DNA of 64,000 bases from Sideroxydans lithotrophicus (GTDB lineage: Bacteria; Pseudomonadota; Gammaproteobacteria; Burkholderiales; Gallionellaceae): assembly GCA_020723185.1 (NCBI GenBank), contig DYJI01000005.1, positions 1 through 64,000 on the forward strand, in the 5' to 3' direction. How positions within the stretch are numbered: the first letter of the stretch is position 1; every line of letters starts with the position of its first letter. The notes under the pieces were generated by a model that saw nothing but the letters and a program-made list of their open reading frames with translations, had not been told where the DNA came from and ran no database searches. Position numbers and translations under genes: made by a program. Shown one piece after another: positions 19,743 to 28,780 of the stretch.

Positions 19743-20951
19743 ATGAATAGAGAGACTGAATCGCTGGTCGGAGGGAGAGGCAACGCTGTCTGGCTGCCGC
19801 ACGCGATGCTGGGGGCAGCCGCCATCCTTGCCGTGTTCGCGTCTTCCGGGATCACCGGACAGGCAGCCATGTCTGCGGGGGTACTCCTGCTGGTTGCGCT
19901 GGCGACGGGCGCGATGAGCGTGCGTGGTCAGAACGCTTCCCGGCTCGCGACGGTGGCTGCGCTGCGTCGGCAAATGGATGAGGAGCTGGTGCAGGAGCGC
20001 CTGAAATATGTGGCCGGTCTGGATGAGGTCTGCGGTGAAGTGCTGCCGGTGTGGTCCGGGCAGATCGAGATGGCGCGTGCCCAGACCGAAGGTGCCATCA
20101 CCGATCTGTCCATGCGCTTCGCCAGTCTTTCGCAACGCCTGTCGGCAGCGGTGGATGCTTCCGGCGGGGAAGGTGGCGGGCAGGCCGGTCTGGTGACGTT
20201 GCTCAAGGACAGCCAGACAGAACTCAATTCCATCATCACCTCGCTGCGCGACGCGCTCGAAGTCAAGCGCGCCATGCTGGGCGAGGTGCAGGCGCTGGCG
20301 CGGTTCACCGGAGACCTGCAGAAGATGGCGCAGGACGTGGCCGACATCGCGGGCCAGACCAACCTGCTGGCCTTGAATGCCGCCATCGAGGCGGCGCGTG
20401 CCGGCGAGGTCGGGCGCGGTTTCGCGGTGGTCGCGGACGAGGTGCGCAAGCTGTCCAATCTGTCCGGTGAGACCGGCAAGAAGATGAGCGCCACCGTGGA
20501 CACCGTGAACAAAGCCATCGCATCCACGTTGCGCGTGTCCGAGCAGTATGCCCAGCAGGATGCCGAGATGGTGCAGAACTCGGAACAGACCATAGCGCAG
20601 GTGCTCAGACAGTTCGGTGATGCCACCTCTGCATTGTCCGACTCGACCGAGACGCTGCGCCACGAGAGTCAGGCCATCGGCGGGGAGATCGCCAACGTGC
20701 TGGTCGACCTGCAGTTCCAGGACCGTGTCAGTCAGATGCTGATGCATGTGCGCAACGACATGGACAAGCTGGACAGTCATCTGCGCGAGGGCGGGCAGGC
20801 GCGCGCTGCCGGCAATATCGGCGCACCGATGGATGCGCGCGCCTGGCTGAGCGAACTGGCGCAGACCTACACCATGCCCGAACAGCATGCCGCCCACGGC
20901 GGCGGCACCCCGGCGACAGCGGGCAACGATTCCGACATCACTTTTTTCTAG
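19743..20951 (+). CDS. Methyl-accepting chemotaxis protein without periplasmic sensor domain
   Basis: This 402-residue MCP has two close hydrophobic segments (about 18-35 and 39-57) and no periplasmic domain. A cytoplasmic signalling region with the hairpin tip [21 protein letters not shown] and [15 protein letters not shown] follows directly. It ends in an Asp/Phe-rich tail (SDITFF), a tail seen in other short MCPs of proteobacteria. GGAGG precedes the ATG. It opens the chemotaxis operon; cheY follows 11 bases later. Without an external domain it must sense inside the cell or through the membrane, or act as a structural array component. Confidence 0.9.
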   Translation: MNRETESLVGGRGNAVWLPHAMLGAAAILAVFASSGITGQAAMSAGVLLLVALATGAMSVRGQNASRLATVAALRRQMDEELVQERLKYVAGLDEVCGEVLPVWSGQIEMARAQTEGAITDLSMRFASLSQRLSAAVDASGGEGGGQAGLVTLLKDSQTELNSIITSLRDALEVKRAMLGEVQALARFTGDLQKMAQDVADIAGQTNLLALNAAIEAARAGEVGRGFAVVADEVRKLSNLSGETGKKMSATVDTVNKAIASTLRVSEQYAQQDAEMVQNSEQTIAQVLRQFGDATSALSDSTETLRHESQAIGGEIANVLVDLQFQDRVSQMLMHVRNDMDKLDSHLREGGQARAAGNIGAPMDARAWLSELAQTYTMPEQHAAHGGGTPATAGNDSDITFF

Positions 20952-20962
20952 GAGGTTAGCAA

Positions 20963-21331
20963 ATGGCAAAGACGATATTGGTAGTGGACGATTCCGCATC
21001 CCTGCGGCAGGTGGTGAGCATCGCGCTGAAGGGGGCCGGGTATGACGTGATCGAAGCGTGTGACGGCAAGGACGCGCTGACCAAACTCACCGGGCAGAAG
21101 ATCCACCTCATCATCAGCGACGTGAACATGCCCAACATGGATGGCATCACCTTCGTCAAGGAAGCCAAGCAGAAGGCGGAATACAAGTTCACGCCGGTGA
21201 TCATGCTCACCACCGAAGCGGGCGAAGACAAGAAGCAGGCCGGTCAGGCCGCCGGTGCCAAGGCATGGGTGGTCAAGCCGTTCCAGCCGGCACAGATGCT
21301 GACCGCCGTCTCCAAGCTGGTATTGCCCTGA
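20963..21331 (+). CDS. cheY: Chemotaxis response regulator CheY
   Basis: This stand-alone 122-residue receiver domain has acidic pocket VVDDSAS, phosphoacceptor Asp53 in IISDVNMPNMDG, the Thr of MLTTE and the Lys of VVKPF. It should carry phosphate from CheA to the flagellar switch or to another output. AGGAGG lies in front of its ATG. It sits between the first MCP and the STAS gene in one operon. Confidence 0.95.
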   Translation: MAKTILVVDDSASLRQVVSIALKGAGYDVIEACDGKDALTKLTGQKIHLIISDVNMPNMDGITFVKEAKQKAEYKFTPVIMLTTEAGEDKKQAGQAAGAKAWVVKPFQPAQMLTAVSKLVLP

Positions 21332-21360
21332 TACGAACGCAACAGTCACCGGAGCCCGAT

Positions 21361-21687
21361 ATGGCACAACAGGAAACATCAAAGATCGCGACCGCGCAGT
21401 TCGCCATAGAGGGCGAGATGACGATCTATCGCGCCGCCGAGTTGAAGCAGGTCATCCTGCCGCACATCGATCACGCCAATGTGATCGAGATCGACCTGTC
21501 CAAGGTGAGCGAGATCGACTCGTCCGGCCTGCAACTGCTGATCGCGGCCAAGCTGGAAGCCTCGATCCGCGACAAGCAGTTGCACTTCGTCGGCCACAGC
21601 AAGCCGGTGCTGGAGCTGCTGGACCTGTGCGACCTGGGAGGCTTCTTCGGTGACCAGGTCGTCATCTTTCCGCATGGCACGCATTAA
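21361..21687 (+). CDS. STAS-domain protein (anti-sigma-factor-antagonist type)
   Basis: The start is the ATG at 21361; the ORF-track start is inside cheY. The 108-residue protein is a single STAS domain with the phosphorylatable-Ser motif VSEIDSSGLQLLIAAK. STAS proteins of this type are switched by Ser phosphorylation by an HPK-type kinase. STAS genes between cheY and cheA recur in several proteobacterial chemosensory operons, where their role is poorly defined. No partner Ser kinase or phosphatase is visible in the window. It is followed 9 bases later by cheA. Confidence 0.88.
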   Translation: MAQQETSKIATAQFAIEGEMTIYRAAELKQVILPHIDHANVIEIDLSKVSEIDSSGLQLLIAAKLEASIRDKQLHFVGHSKPVLELLDLCDLGGFFGDQVVIFPHGTH

Positions 21688-21696
21688 GGAACGGAC

Positions 21697-23862
21697 ATGG
21701 ACCTCGACGACGCACTCAAGACTTACATCATAGAAAGCCGCGAACTGCTGGAGCAGATGGAAGACGCGCTGCTGCGCATCGAGCAGGCACAGGACGACCC
21801 GGAGATCATCAACGCGATCTTCCGCGCGGCGCACACCATCAAGGGTTCGGCCGGCCTGTTCGGACTGGAATATATCGTCGCCTTCACCCATGTGGCGGAG
21901 AGCGTGCTGGACAAGGTGCGCAGCAACGAACTGCGCATCGATCCGGAACTGGTGGCGCTGCTGCTGGAATCGCGCGACCACATCGGTACGCTGGTCGAGC
22001 ACGCGGCACAGGGGGACGAACCCGATGCGGACAGCGATCGACAGGGAGCCGGGCTGATCGCCAGGCTGAACACCTACCTGGGCAACCCGACAGGGGAGAC
22101 CACCGCCCAGGGCGGCATGCCGGTCGAACATGCACCGCAGATCGAGCGTGAGGAGACGCACAGCGTGGCCACCGACAACTGGCATATCTCGTTGCGTTTC
22201 GGCAATGACACGCTGCGCAACGGCATGGATCCGCTGTCCTTCGTGCGCTACCTGAACACCTTCGGCCGCATCATCCAGATCGTCACCGTGGTAGAGGCGG
22301 TACCGCCGTTGTCGCAACTGGATGCCGAATCGTGCCATCTCGGCTTTGAGATCAGTTTCCAGACCGAGGCCGACAAGGCGACCATCGAGGGCGCGTTCGA
22401 ATTCGTGCGCGACGACTGTCTGGTCTACATCATGCCGCCGCACAGCAAGGTCGCCGAATATCTGGATCTGATTCGCGACCTGCCGGAAGAAGAGATGAAA
22501 CTGGGCGAGATGCTGGTCAAGTGCGGCACGCTGACGCGCGACGAGCTGGCAAAGGCGCTGCAGAAGCAGGTCGAGGAGCAGCGTCCCATCGGCGAGGTGC
22601 TGCTGGAGGACAAGATCGTGCGTCCGGAAGTGGTGGCCGCCGCGCTGGACAGGCAGAAGCAGGTAAAAGACAGCAAGTCGACCGAGAGCAGCCTCATCCG
22701 TGTCGATGCCGAGAAGCTGGACCAGCTGATCAACCTGATAGGCGAGCTGACCATCGCCAGCGCCGGCACCGCACTGGTGGCGCAGCGCGCCGGCATCTCC
22801 GAATTGCAGGAGGCGGCCTCCACCCTGTCGCGGCTGGTCGAAGAGGTGCGCGATTCGGCGCTGACCCTGCGCATGGTGCAGATCGGCGCCACCTTCAACC
22901 GCTTCCAGCGCGTGGTGCGCGACGTGAGCAAGGAGCTGGGCAAAGACATCGAGCTGGTCATCAGCGGTGCCGAGACCGAACTGGACAAGACCGTGGTGGA
23001 GAAGATCGGTGATCCGCTCACCCATCTGGTGAGGAATTCCATGGACCACGGCATCGAATCCGCCGAGGTGCGCATCGCCAACGGCAAGCCGGCCAGGGGC
23101 ACGCTGCGTCTGAACGCCTACCACGATTCGGGCAGCATCGTGATCGAGGTCGGCGACGACGGGGGCGGCCTGAAGAAGGACAAGATCCTGCAAAAGGCCA
23201 TCGAGCGCGGCCTGGTCGCGCCGGATGCGAACCTGTCCGACAAGGAGATCTTCAATCTGATCTTCGAAGCCGGCTTCTCCACCGCAGATACGGTGAGCAA
23301 CCTGTCCGGGCGCGGCGTCGGCATGGATGTGGTGCGCCGCAACATCAATGCCTTGCGCGGCAGTATCGACATCGAGAGCGTGCAGGGGCAGGGCACCACC
23401 ATGCGCATCCGCCTGCCGCTGACGCTGGCCATCATCGACGGTTTCCTGGTCGGCGTCGGTTCTTCGTCTTTTGTGATCCCGCTGGACATGGTGGTGGAGT
23501 GCATCGAATTGTCGGACGAGGACAGGCGCGCCGGAGAGGAGCGCAACTATCTGTCGCTACGCGGCCAGGTGCTGCCATACATGCGTCTGCGTGACACGTT
23601 CGATATCCGCGGCGACACGGTACGGCGCGAGAACGTGGTGGTGGTGCAGTACGGCAATGCGCGTGCGGGACTGGTGGTGGATGCGTTGCAGGGTGAGTTC
23701 CAGACGGTGATCAAGCCGATGGGTCGTATCTTCAGCCACGTCAATGGCATCGGCGGCTCAACCATTCTCGGCAGCGGCGAAGTGGCACTGATCCTCGATG
23801 TGCCGCGTCTGGTGCAGTTGGTGTCGACGCAGGCCGAAAAGAGCGGACTGGAACTGGCTTGA
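21697..23862 (+). CDS. cheA: Chemotaxis histidine kinase CheA with extra domain
   Basis: This 721-residue CheA has the following order: Hpt/P1 (His46 in AAHTIKGSAG); a linker; a domain at about 158-250 that may serve as P2; an inserted segment at about 268-322 with two copies of an 'LGexLxxxGxxxxxxLxxALxxQ' pattern; the P3 dimerisation domain (LDQLINLIGELTIA); the P4 ATPase (LVRNSMDHGIE, GDDGGG, GRGVGMDVV); and the CheW-like P5. The kinase receives input from the MCPs through CheW and phosphorylates CheY and CheB. The insert resembles GSPII_E-N/MshEN modules and is not in the enteric CheA (see findings). Confidence 0.96.
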   Translation: MDLDDALKTYIIESRELLEQMEDALLRIEQAQDDPEIINAIFRAAHTIKGSAGLFGLEYIVAFTHVAESVLDKVRSNELRIDPELVALLLESRDHIGTLVEHAAQGDEPDADSDRQGAGLIARLNTYLGNPTGETTAQGGMPVEHAPQIEREETHSVATDNWHISLRFGNDTLRNGMDPLSFVRYLNTFGRIIQIVTVVEAVPPLSQLDAESCHLGFEISFQTEADKATIEGAFEFVRDDCLVYIMPPHSKVAEYLDLIRDLPEEEMKLGEMLVKCGTLTRDELAKALQKQVEEQRPIGEVLLEDKIVRPEVVAAALDRQKQVKDSKSTESSLIRVDAEKLDQLINLIGELTIASAGTALVAQRAGISELQEAASTLSRLVEEVRDSALTLRMVQIGATFNRFQRVVRDVSKELGKDIELVISGAETELDKTVVEKIGDPLTHLVRNSMDHGIESAEVRIANGKPARGTLRLNAYHDSGSIVIEVGDDGGGLKKDKILQKAIERGLVAPDANLSDKEIFNLIFEAGFSTADTVSNLSGRGVGMDVVRRNINALRGSIDIESVQGQGTTMRIRLPLTLAIIDGFLVGVGSSSFVIPLDMVVECIELSDEDRRAGEERNYLSLRGQVLPYMRLRDTFDIRGDTVRRENVVVVQYGNARAGLVVDALQGEFQTVIKPMGRIFSHVNGIGGSTILGSGEVALILDVPRLVQLVSTQAEKSGLELA

Positions 23863-23902
23863 AGCCTACAGAACGGAATTGAAGAAACTTCAGGAGAAGA
23901 AG

Positions 23903-24436
23903 ATGGGTGCATTGGTAAAGACAGACGGTCTGGTCGCACAGGTGCAGGCGGCCGAGATCCAGCAGTATCTGACGTTCACACTGGGCAGCGAGATGTTCGC
24001 GGTGGGTACGCTGAGCGTGAAGGAGATCATCGAATACGGTCAGCTGACCGAGGTGCCGATGATGCCGGACTTCATCCGCGGCGTGATCAACCTGCGCGGG
24101 GCGGTGGTGCCGGTGATCGACTTGTCGGCGCGCTTCGGCCGCAACGCCACCGAGATCACGCGCCGCACCTGCATCGTCATCATCGAGGTGCCGAGCGGCG
24201 AGGAGAAACAGGACATCGGTGTGGTGGTGGATGCGGTGAGCGAAGTGCTGGAGATCCCGGCCAGCGAGATCGAACCGGCACCGGCCTTCGGCGCCAAGAT
24301 CCGCACCGATTTCATCCACGGCATGGGCAAGGTCAACGGCAAGTTCGTGATCCTGCTCGACGTGGGCAAGGTGCTGTCGGTGGAGGAGATCTCCACGCTG
24401 GCCTCGGTGTCGGGGCAGGGCGCTTCGGCGCAATGA
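23903..24436 (+). CDS. cheW: Chemotaxis coupling protein CheW
   Basis: The start is the ATG at 23903 with GGAGAAGAAG just upstream; the ORF-track start is inside cheA. The 177-residue product is one CheW domain ([37 protein letters not shown]). It bridges MCP hairpin tips and CheA P5 in the receptor array. It has normal length and lies 40 bases after cheA. Confidence 0.96.
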   Translation: MGALVKTDGLVAQVQAAEIQQYLTFTLGSEMFAVGTLSVKEIIEYGQLTEVPMMPDFIRGVINLRGAVVPVIDLSARFGRNATEITRRTCIVIIEVPSGEEKQDIGVVVDAVSEVLEIPASEIEPAPAFGAKIRTDFIHGMGKVNGKFVILLDVGKVLSVEEISTLASVSGQGASAQ

Positions 24437-24479
24437 GTTTCCGGGTTTGCAGAATCCTAATTATCGAGAGAGGTGTGAA

Positions 24480-26108
24480 ATGTTCAAGGATATGAAGATA
24501 GGGGTGCGGTTGGGTCTGGGCTTCGGCCTGGTACTGGTGCTGCTGGCGGTGATCTCGGCGGTGTCGTTCATGCGTGTCGGCCAGATCAGCGGACAGATCG
24601 ACGACCTGGTGAACGACAAGTTCCCCAAGACGGTGATCGCCAACGACATCATCGACGATGTCAACACCATCGCGCGTGCGTTGCGCAACTCGCTGCTGGT
24701 CAACAGTGCCAGCGATAGACAGAAGGAACTGGATCGTGTCGAAAAGGCGCGGGTGGAGATCGTCGAGGGTTTCGACAAGCTGGAGAAGGTGATCCGCTCC
24801 GAAGAGGGCAAGAAGGCGCTGGCCAGGGCGCTGGATGCGCGCAAGGTGTTCGTGGCGGACCAGAACAAGTTCCTGGCGCTGCAGAAGGATGGCAAGCGTG
24901 ATGAGGCGATCGAATACATGGTGAACACGATGCGCAAGACGCAGGGTGAATATATCGCCGCCGTGGCCGAGCTCATCACCAACCAGTCCGTGCTGATGAC
25001 CAAGACCGGCGAAGAGGCCAACCAGGTCGCGGCACAGACCAAGACGCTGATCCTGACGCTGGGCATCGCTGCCATCGTCATCGCCGTGCTGTTCGCGGCC
25101 TGGGTGACGCGCAGCATCACCCGCCCGCTGAACGAGGCGGTCGGTGTGGCCAATAGTCTGGCAGGGGGTGATTTGACGGTACGCATCAAGGTCGAGTCGA
25201 AGGACGAGACCGGCCAACTGCTGGCTGCGATGCAGGAGATGACCGGCAAGCTGTCGCAGGTGATCGGCGAGGTACGCGGCTCGGCGGACGCGTTGTCCAG
25301 CGCCTCGGAAGAAGTGAGCGCGACGGCGCAGAGCATGTCGCAGGCTTCGAGCGAACAGGCTGCCAGCGTGGAAGAGACCTCGGCCTCGGTGGAGCAGATG
25401 AGTGCCTCCATCAACCAGAATGCGGAGAACGCAAAGATCACCAACGGCATGGCGGACAACGCTTCCACGCAGGCGAACGAGGGCGGCAAGGCAGTGAAGG
25501 ACACGGTGGCCGCGATGAAGAGTATCGCCGACAAGATCGGCATCATCGACGACATCGCCTACCAGACCAACCTGCTGGCGCTGAACGCGGCCATCGAAGC
25601 GGCCCGCGCCGGCGAGCACGGCAAGGGCTTCGCAGTGGTGGCGGCCGAGGTGCGCAAGCTGGCAGAGCGCAGCCAGGTAGCAGCGCAGGAGATCGGCGAA
25701 GTGGCCAAGGGCAGCGTAGACCTGGCGGAGAAGGCGGGCAAGCTGCTGGACGAGATCGTGCCGGCCATCACCAAGACCAGCGATCTGGTGCAGGAGATCG
25801 CCGCCGCTTCGGAGGAACAATCCTCCGGCGTGGGCCAGATCAACACCGCGATGAGTCAGCTCAACCAGATCACGCAGCAGAACGCGTCCTCTTCCGAGGA
25901 GCTGGCAGCGACCGCCGAAGAGATGAGCGGCCAGGCGGAGAACCTGCAGCAGCTGGTGGGCTTCTTCCGCGTGGACGGCGCGGCCTCGGCTCCGGCGGCA
26001 CGCGGCACCGGGAAACCCGCCACCGCGCCTGTCGCCAAAGCGAAGCCGGCCCAGCACAAACCGCTGGCCACGGCACAGGTGGATGAGAGCAATTTCCAGC
26101 GTTTTTAA
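24480..26108 (+). CDS. Methyl-accepting chemotaxis protein, four-helix-bundle sensor
   Basis: This 542-residue classical MCP starts at the ATG at 24480 (GAGAGAGG upstream). It has TM1 (about 12-32), a periplasmic helical domain of the 4HB_MCP type, TM2 (about 190-215), a HAMP domain ([18 protein letters not shown]) and the signalling hairpin with tip [20 protein letters not shown]. The last 236 codons are nearly identical in DNA to the next MCP (see repeat). No C-terminal CheR-docking pentapeptide of the NWETF kind is present. The ligand is unknown. Confidence 0.94.
   Translation: MFKDMKIGVRLGLGFGLVLVLLAVISAVSFMRVGQISGQIDDLVNDKFPKTVIANDIIDDVNTIARALRNSLLVNSASDRQKELDRVEKARVEIVEGFDKLEKVIRSEEGKKALARALDARKVFVADQNKFLALQKDGKRDEAIEYMVNTMRKTQGEYIAAVAELITNQSVLMTKTGEEANQVAAQTKTLILTLGIAAIVIAVLFAAWVTRSITRPLNEAVGVANSLAGGDLTVRIKVESKDETGQLLAAMQEMTGKLSQVIGEVRGSADALSSASEEVSATAQSMSQASSEQAASVEETSASVEQMSASINQNAENAKITNGMADNASTQANEGGKAVKDTVAAMKSIADKIGIIDDIAYQTNLLALNAAIEAARAGEHGKGFAVVAAEVRKLAERSQVAAQEIGEVAKGSVDLAEKAGKLLDEIVPAITKTSDLVQEIAAASEEQSSGVGQINTAMSQLNQITQQNASSSEELAATAEEMSGQAENLQQLVGFFRVDGAASAPAARGTGKPATAPVAKAKPAQHKPLATAQVDESNFQRF
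25261..25967 (+). repeat. MCP signalling-domain direct repeat, copy 1
   Basis: This segment aligns without gaps to 27423-28129 at an offset of 2162 bases. Long stretches are identical at the DNA level, for example around [16 protein letters not shown]. It covers the conserved cytoplasmic hairpin of the first of two tandem MCP genes. Confidence 0.85.
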
Positions 26109-26120
26109 GTAACCACTGGG

Positions 26121-26138
26121 TCAACCGGAAACGGTTGA
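26121..26138 (+). other. Hairpin between two MCP genes
   Basis: TCAACCG-GAAA-CGGTTGA is a 7-bp stem with a GNRA-type tetraloop in the 128-base gap between the MCP genes. No T-run follows, so it is more likely an mRNA stability or processing element than a full terminator. Confidence 0.45.
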
Positions 26139-26236
26139 TCCCGGCCTGGTGTTTCCCCTGAAGAGATGCCAGCCCAGGATCGGATCATGTGAGTCCGGCC
26201 GGTTCGTTTCACCAAACACTATAACGGGAGAGAAGC

Positions 26237-28147
26237 ATGGATGCTTTGTTGGCACCGGGCATGGCCCTGATGGGACGCCTGAGTTACGCGCGCAAATTCG
26301 GACTGATCAGCCTGATCTTCATGCTGCCGATCGCGTTGCTCACCTATTTCTTCATCAACGAGGTCAACACAGGCATCAGTTTCGCAGAAAAGGAGCGGCA
26401 CGGCGTCGCTTATCTGGTGCCGCTGAAGGAGGTGCTGTCCGACATGCAGCAGCACCGTGGCATGGCGGCCGCCCTGCTGAACGGCGATAGTTCGTTCGCC
26501 GGCAAGCTGGAGGCGAAGCAGAAGCACCTGCAGGAACAGGCGGCGCGTCTGGATGCAGTGGATGTGCGGCATGGCGAGGAACTGGGCGTCTCCGCGCAAT
26601 GGCAGTCCATCAAGGCCGAGTGGGACGGGTTGCGCGGCAGAATCGGCGGCCTCACCCCCAAGCAGAGTTTCGAAGAGCATACTGCGATCATCGCCAGAGT
26701 GACCGCGCTGATGGTGGCGGTGGCGGACGGTTCCAACCTCACGCTGGATCCGGACCTGGACAGCTTTTACCTGATGGATGCCCTCGTCACCCGTCTGCCG
26801 ACGATGAGCGAGACGCTGGGCCAGGCACGCGCGGTGGGTTCCGGCGCGGCGGCTAAAGGCGGCGAGCCGGCGGTGGAGGTGCGCATCCGTCTGTCGGTGA
26901 TGGCGAATGGCGTTTCAGAATTGCTGTCGGCGGTCGAGCATTCGATTCACACCGCAGGCGGGGCTAGCCCGGAACTTGGCAGTCGTCTCGCGTCCGATCT
27001 GGAACAGGTGAGCACGGTGACCAAGTCTTTCCTGCAGACCATGGAGCAGCAACTGATCAAGGTTGATCGCGTCAGCATCGAGCCCAAAACCTATTTCGCC
27101 GAGTCGACCGCAGTGATCGACCAGGCCTTCAAGCTGTATGACAGACTGGCACCGGAGCTGGACGGGCTGCTGCAGGCACGCATCGACGGTTATGTATGGC
27201 GGCGCACGCTGGTGTTGGGTTTCCTCGGGGTGGTGCTGCTGCTGGCGTTCTACCTGTATGCCGGCTTCTACGGCTCGGTCACGCGCACCGTGTCCAGCCT
27301 GAACGGTGCCACCCGCGCCATGGCGGAAGGCTATCTGGACCAGCGCGCCGATGCCTCCGGCCGGGATGAGCTGTCCGAGGCGGCGCGCAACTTCAATTCG
27401 ATGACCGACAAGCTGGCACAGCTGATCGGCGAGGTACGCGGCTCGGCGGACGCGTTGTCCAGTGCCTCGGAAGAAGTGAGTGCGACGGCGCAGAGCATGT
27501 CGCAGGCTTCGAGCGAGCAGGCCGCTTCGGTGGAAGAGACCTCCGCCTCGGTGGAGCAGATGAGTGCCTCCATCAACCAGAACGCGGACAATGCCAAGGT
27601 CACCAACGGAATGGCCGAGTCGGCCTCGCGCCAGGCCAATCAGGGCGGTCAGGCGGTGCAGGAGACGGTGAACGCGATGAAGACCATCGCCGGCAAGATC
27701 GGCATCATCGACGATATCGCCTACCAGACCAACCTGCTGGCACTGAACGCGGCCATCGAAGCGGCGCGCGCCGGCGAGCAGGGCAAGGGCTTCGCGGTGG
27801 TGGCGGCCGAAGTGCGCAAGCTGGCCGAGCGTTCGCAGGTGGCGGCACAGGAGATCGGTGAACTCGCCTCCGGCAGCGTGAGCAAGGCGGAGCAGGCGGG
27901 CAAACTGTTGCAGGAGATGGTGCCCAGCATCAACAAGACTTCGGATCTGGTGCAGGAGATCGCCGCCGCCAGCAACGAGCAGAGCGCGGGCGCGGCGCAG
28001 ATCAATACCGCGATGAGCCAGCTCAACCAGATCACACAGCAGAACGCCTCCTCTTCGGAAGAGCTGGCGGCGACCGCTGAGGAGATGAGCGGCCAGGCGG
28101 AGAACCTGCAACAGCTGGTGGCTTTCTTCAAGCTCGGGAATGCGTGA
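26237..28147 (+). CDS. Methyl-accepting chemotaxis protein with large helical (NIT-like) sensor domain
   Basis: This 636-residue MCP has TM1 at about 20-40 ([18 protein letters not shown]) and an extracytoplasmic domain of some 275 residues with [16 protein letters not shown], a motif seen in nitrate/nitrite-sensing (NIT-type) and related helical sensor domains. TM2 follows at about 320-338, then HAMP and the signalling hairpin. The nitrate assignment is only a suggestion. RBS GGGAGAG precedes the ATG. It shares its signalling half with the preceding MCP almost base for base. Confidence 0.9.
   Translation: MDALLAPGMALMGRLSYARKFGLISLIFMLPIALLTYFFINEVNTGISFAEKERHGVAYLVPLKEVLSDMQQHRGMAAALLNGDSSFAGKLEAKQKHLQEQAARLDAVDVRHGEELGVSAQWQSIKAEWDGLRGRIGGLTPKQSFEEHTAIIARVTALMVAVADGSNLTLDPDLDSFYLMDALVTRLPTMSETLGQARAVGSGAAAKGGEPAVEVRIRLSVMANGVSELLSAVEHSIHTAGGASPELGSRLASDLEQVSTVTKSFLQTMEQQLIKVDRVSIEPKTYFAESTAVIDQAFKLYDRLAPELDGLLQARIDGYVWRRTLVLGFLGVVLLLAFYLYAGFYGSVTRTVSSLNGATRAMAEGYLDQRADASGRDELSEAARNFNSMTDKLAQLIGEVRGSADALSSASEEVSATAQSMSQASSEQAASVEETSASVEQMSASINQNADNAKVTNGMAESASRQANQGGQAVQETVNAMKTIAGKIGIIDDIAYQTNLLALNAAIEAARAGEQGKGFAVVAAEVRKLAERSQVAAQEIGELASGSVSKAEQAGKLLQEMVPSINKTSDLVQEIAAASNEQSAGAAQINTAMSQLNQITQQNASSSEELAATAEEMSGQAENLQQLVAFFKLGNA
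27423..28129 (+). repeat. MCP signalling-domain direct repeat, copy 2
   Basis: This is the partner of 25261-25967. The two copies form a direct repeat of about 707 bases separated by 2.2 kb, consistent with recent duplication or gene conversion. Recombination between them would fuse the two MCPs, swapping sensor domains. Confidence 0.85.
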
Positions 28148-28150
28148 CCC

Positions 28151-28780
28151 ATGGATACAACGATAGACAGCGTCTGCTGCCTCCCGGTTGGTTCACCCGA
28201 CAGGATAGAACTGGATGCGGTAGTCGGTATCAATGAAGATATCAAGGAAGTCATGCGCATCGCCAACGGACTCAATCTGGCAGCGATCAACGCGATGCTG
28301 ATCGCCAAGAAGATCGGTGATGCCAGCAGCGGATTCAGTGTGGTTTCCGCCGAACTGCGCACTTTCAGCAGGCGCCTGAGCGAGGTGATGTCCCGACTGA
28401 TGGAGCTTGTGTCGGCGCTGGTGCGCGAGGTGGCGGGCATGATACGACTCGACAAGGCATTGTCGCTGCAGCAGGCGACACGCGCAGCCGCGACGCACTA
28501 TCCGCATTGGGAGGCGATGTGGCGGCGCAAGTCCGGGGAACTCGCCCGAAGCGGGGCGGCCGTCCTCGATTGTCGCGCCAATCTGACTTCCGCGCTGGCA
28601 CGCGCGGACAAGCTCTGTGTCATGGGGCAATCCCTTTCCTATTCGGCCAAGATCGAGTCGGTCTACGGCGGCGCTCAGGCGGGGGCATTGAAACATGTGT
28701 CGGAGGGGGTCGAGGCTTCCGTGCGCGAGATCCTGTCCACCCTGCAGAAACTGGCCGGTCAACTGGAAACGAAAAGATGA
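28151..28780 (+). CDS. Soluble MCP-tip-like protein, probable chemosensory adaptor
   Basis: This 209-residue protein has no signal peptide or membrane helix. Residues about 40-75 (NGLNLAAINAMLIAKKIGD, then SGFSVVSAELRTFSRRL) line up with the MCP hairpin tip ([34 protein letters not shown]). Several tip residues are changed, for example Glu of AAIEAA to Leu. The rest is predicted helical. It follows an MCP by three bases and overlaps the ODP-like gene by four (ATGA), so the two are translationally coupled. I infer a cytoplasmic receptor-like partner of the ODP-like protein that could dock to CheA/CheW. It is too short to be a full two-headed MCP. Confidence 0.65.
   Translation: MDTTIDSVCCLPVGSPDRIELDAVVGINEDIKEVMRIANGLNLAAINAMLIAKKIGDASSGFSVVSAELRTFSRRLSEVMSRLMELVSALVREVAGMIRLDKALSLQQATRAAATHYPHWEAMWRRKSGELARSGAAVLDCRANLTSALARADKLCVMGQSLSYSAKIESVYGGAQAGALKHVSEGVEASVREILSTLQKLAGQLETKR

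Noticed and set aside
21379-23193. 604-codon minus-strand ORF opposite cheA
   Set aside because: Shadow ORF; the plus strand encodes STAS and CheA with all motifs.
24333-26057. 574-codon minus-strand ORF opposite an MCP
   Set aside because: Shadow ORF in the repeated MCP signalling region; same pattern recurs opposite the second MCP.
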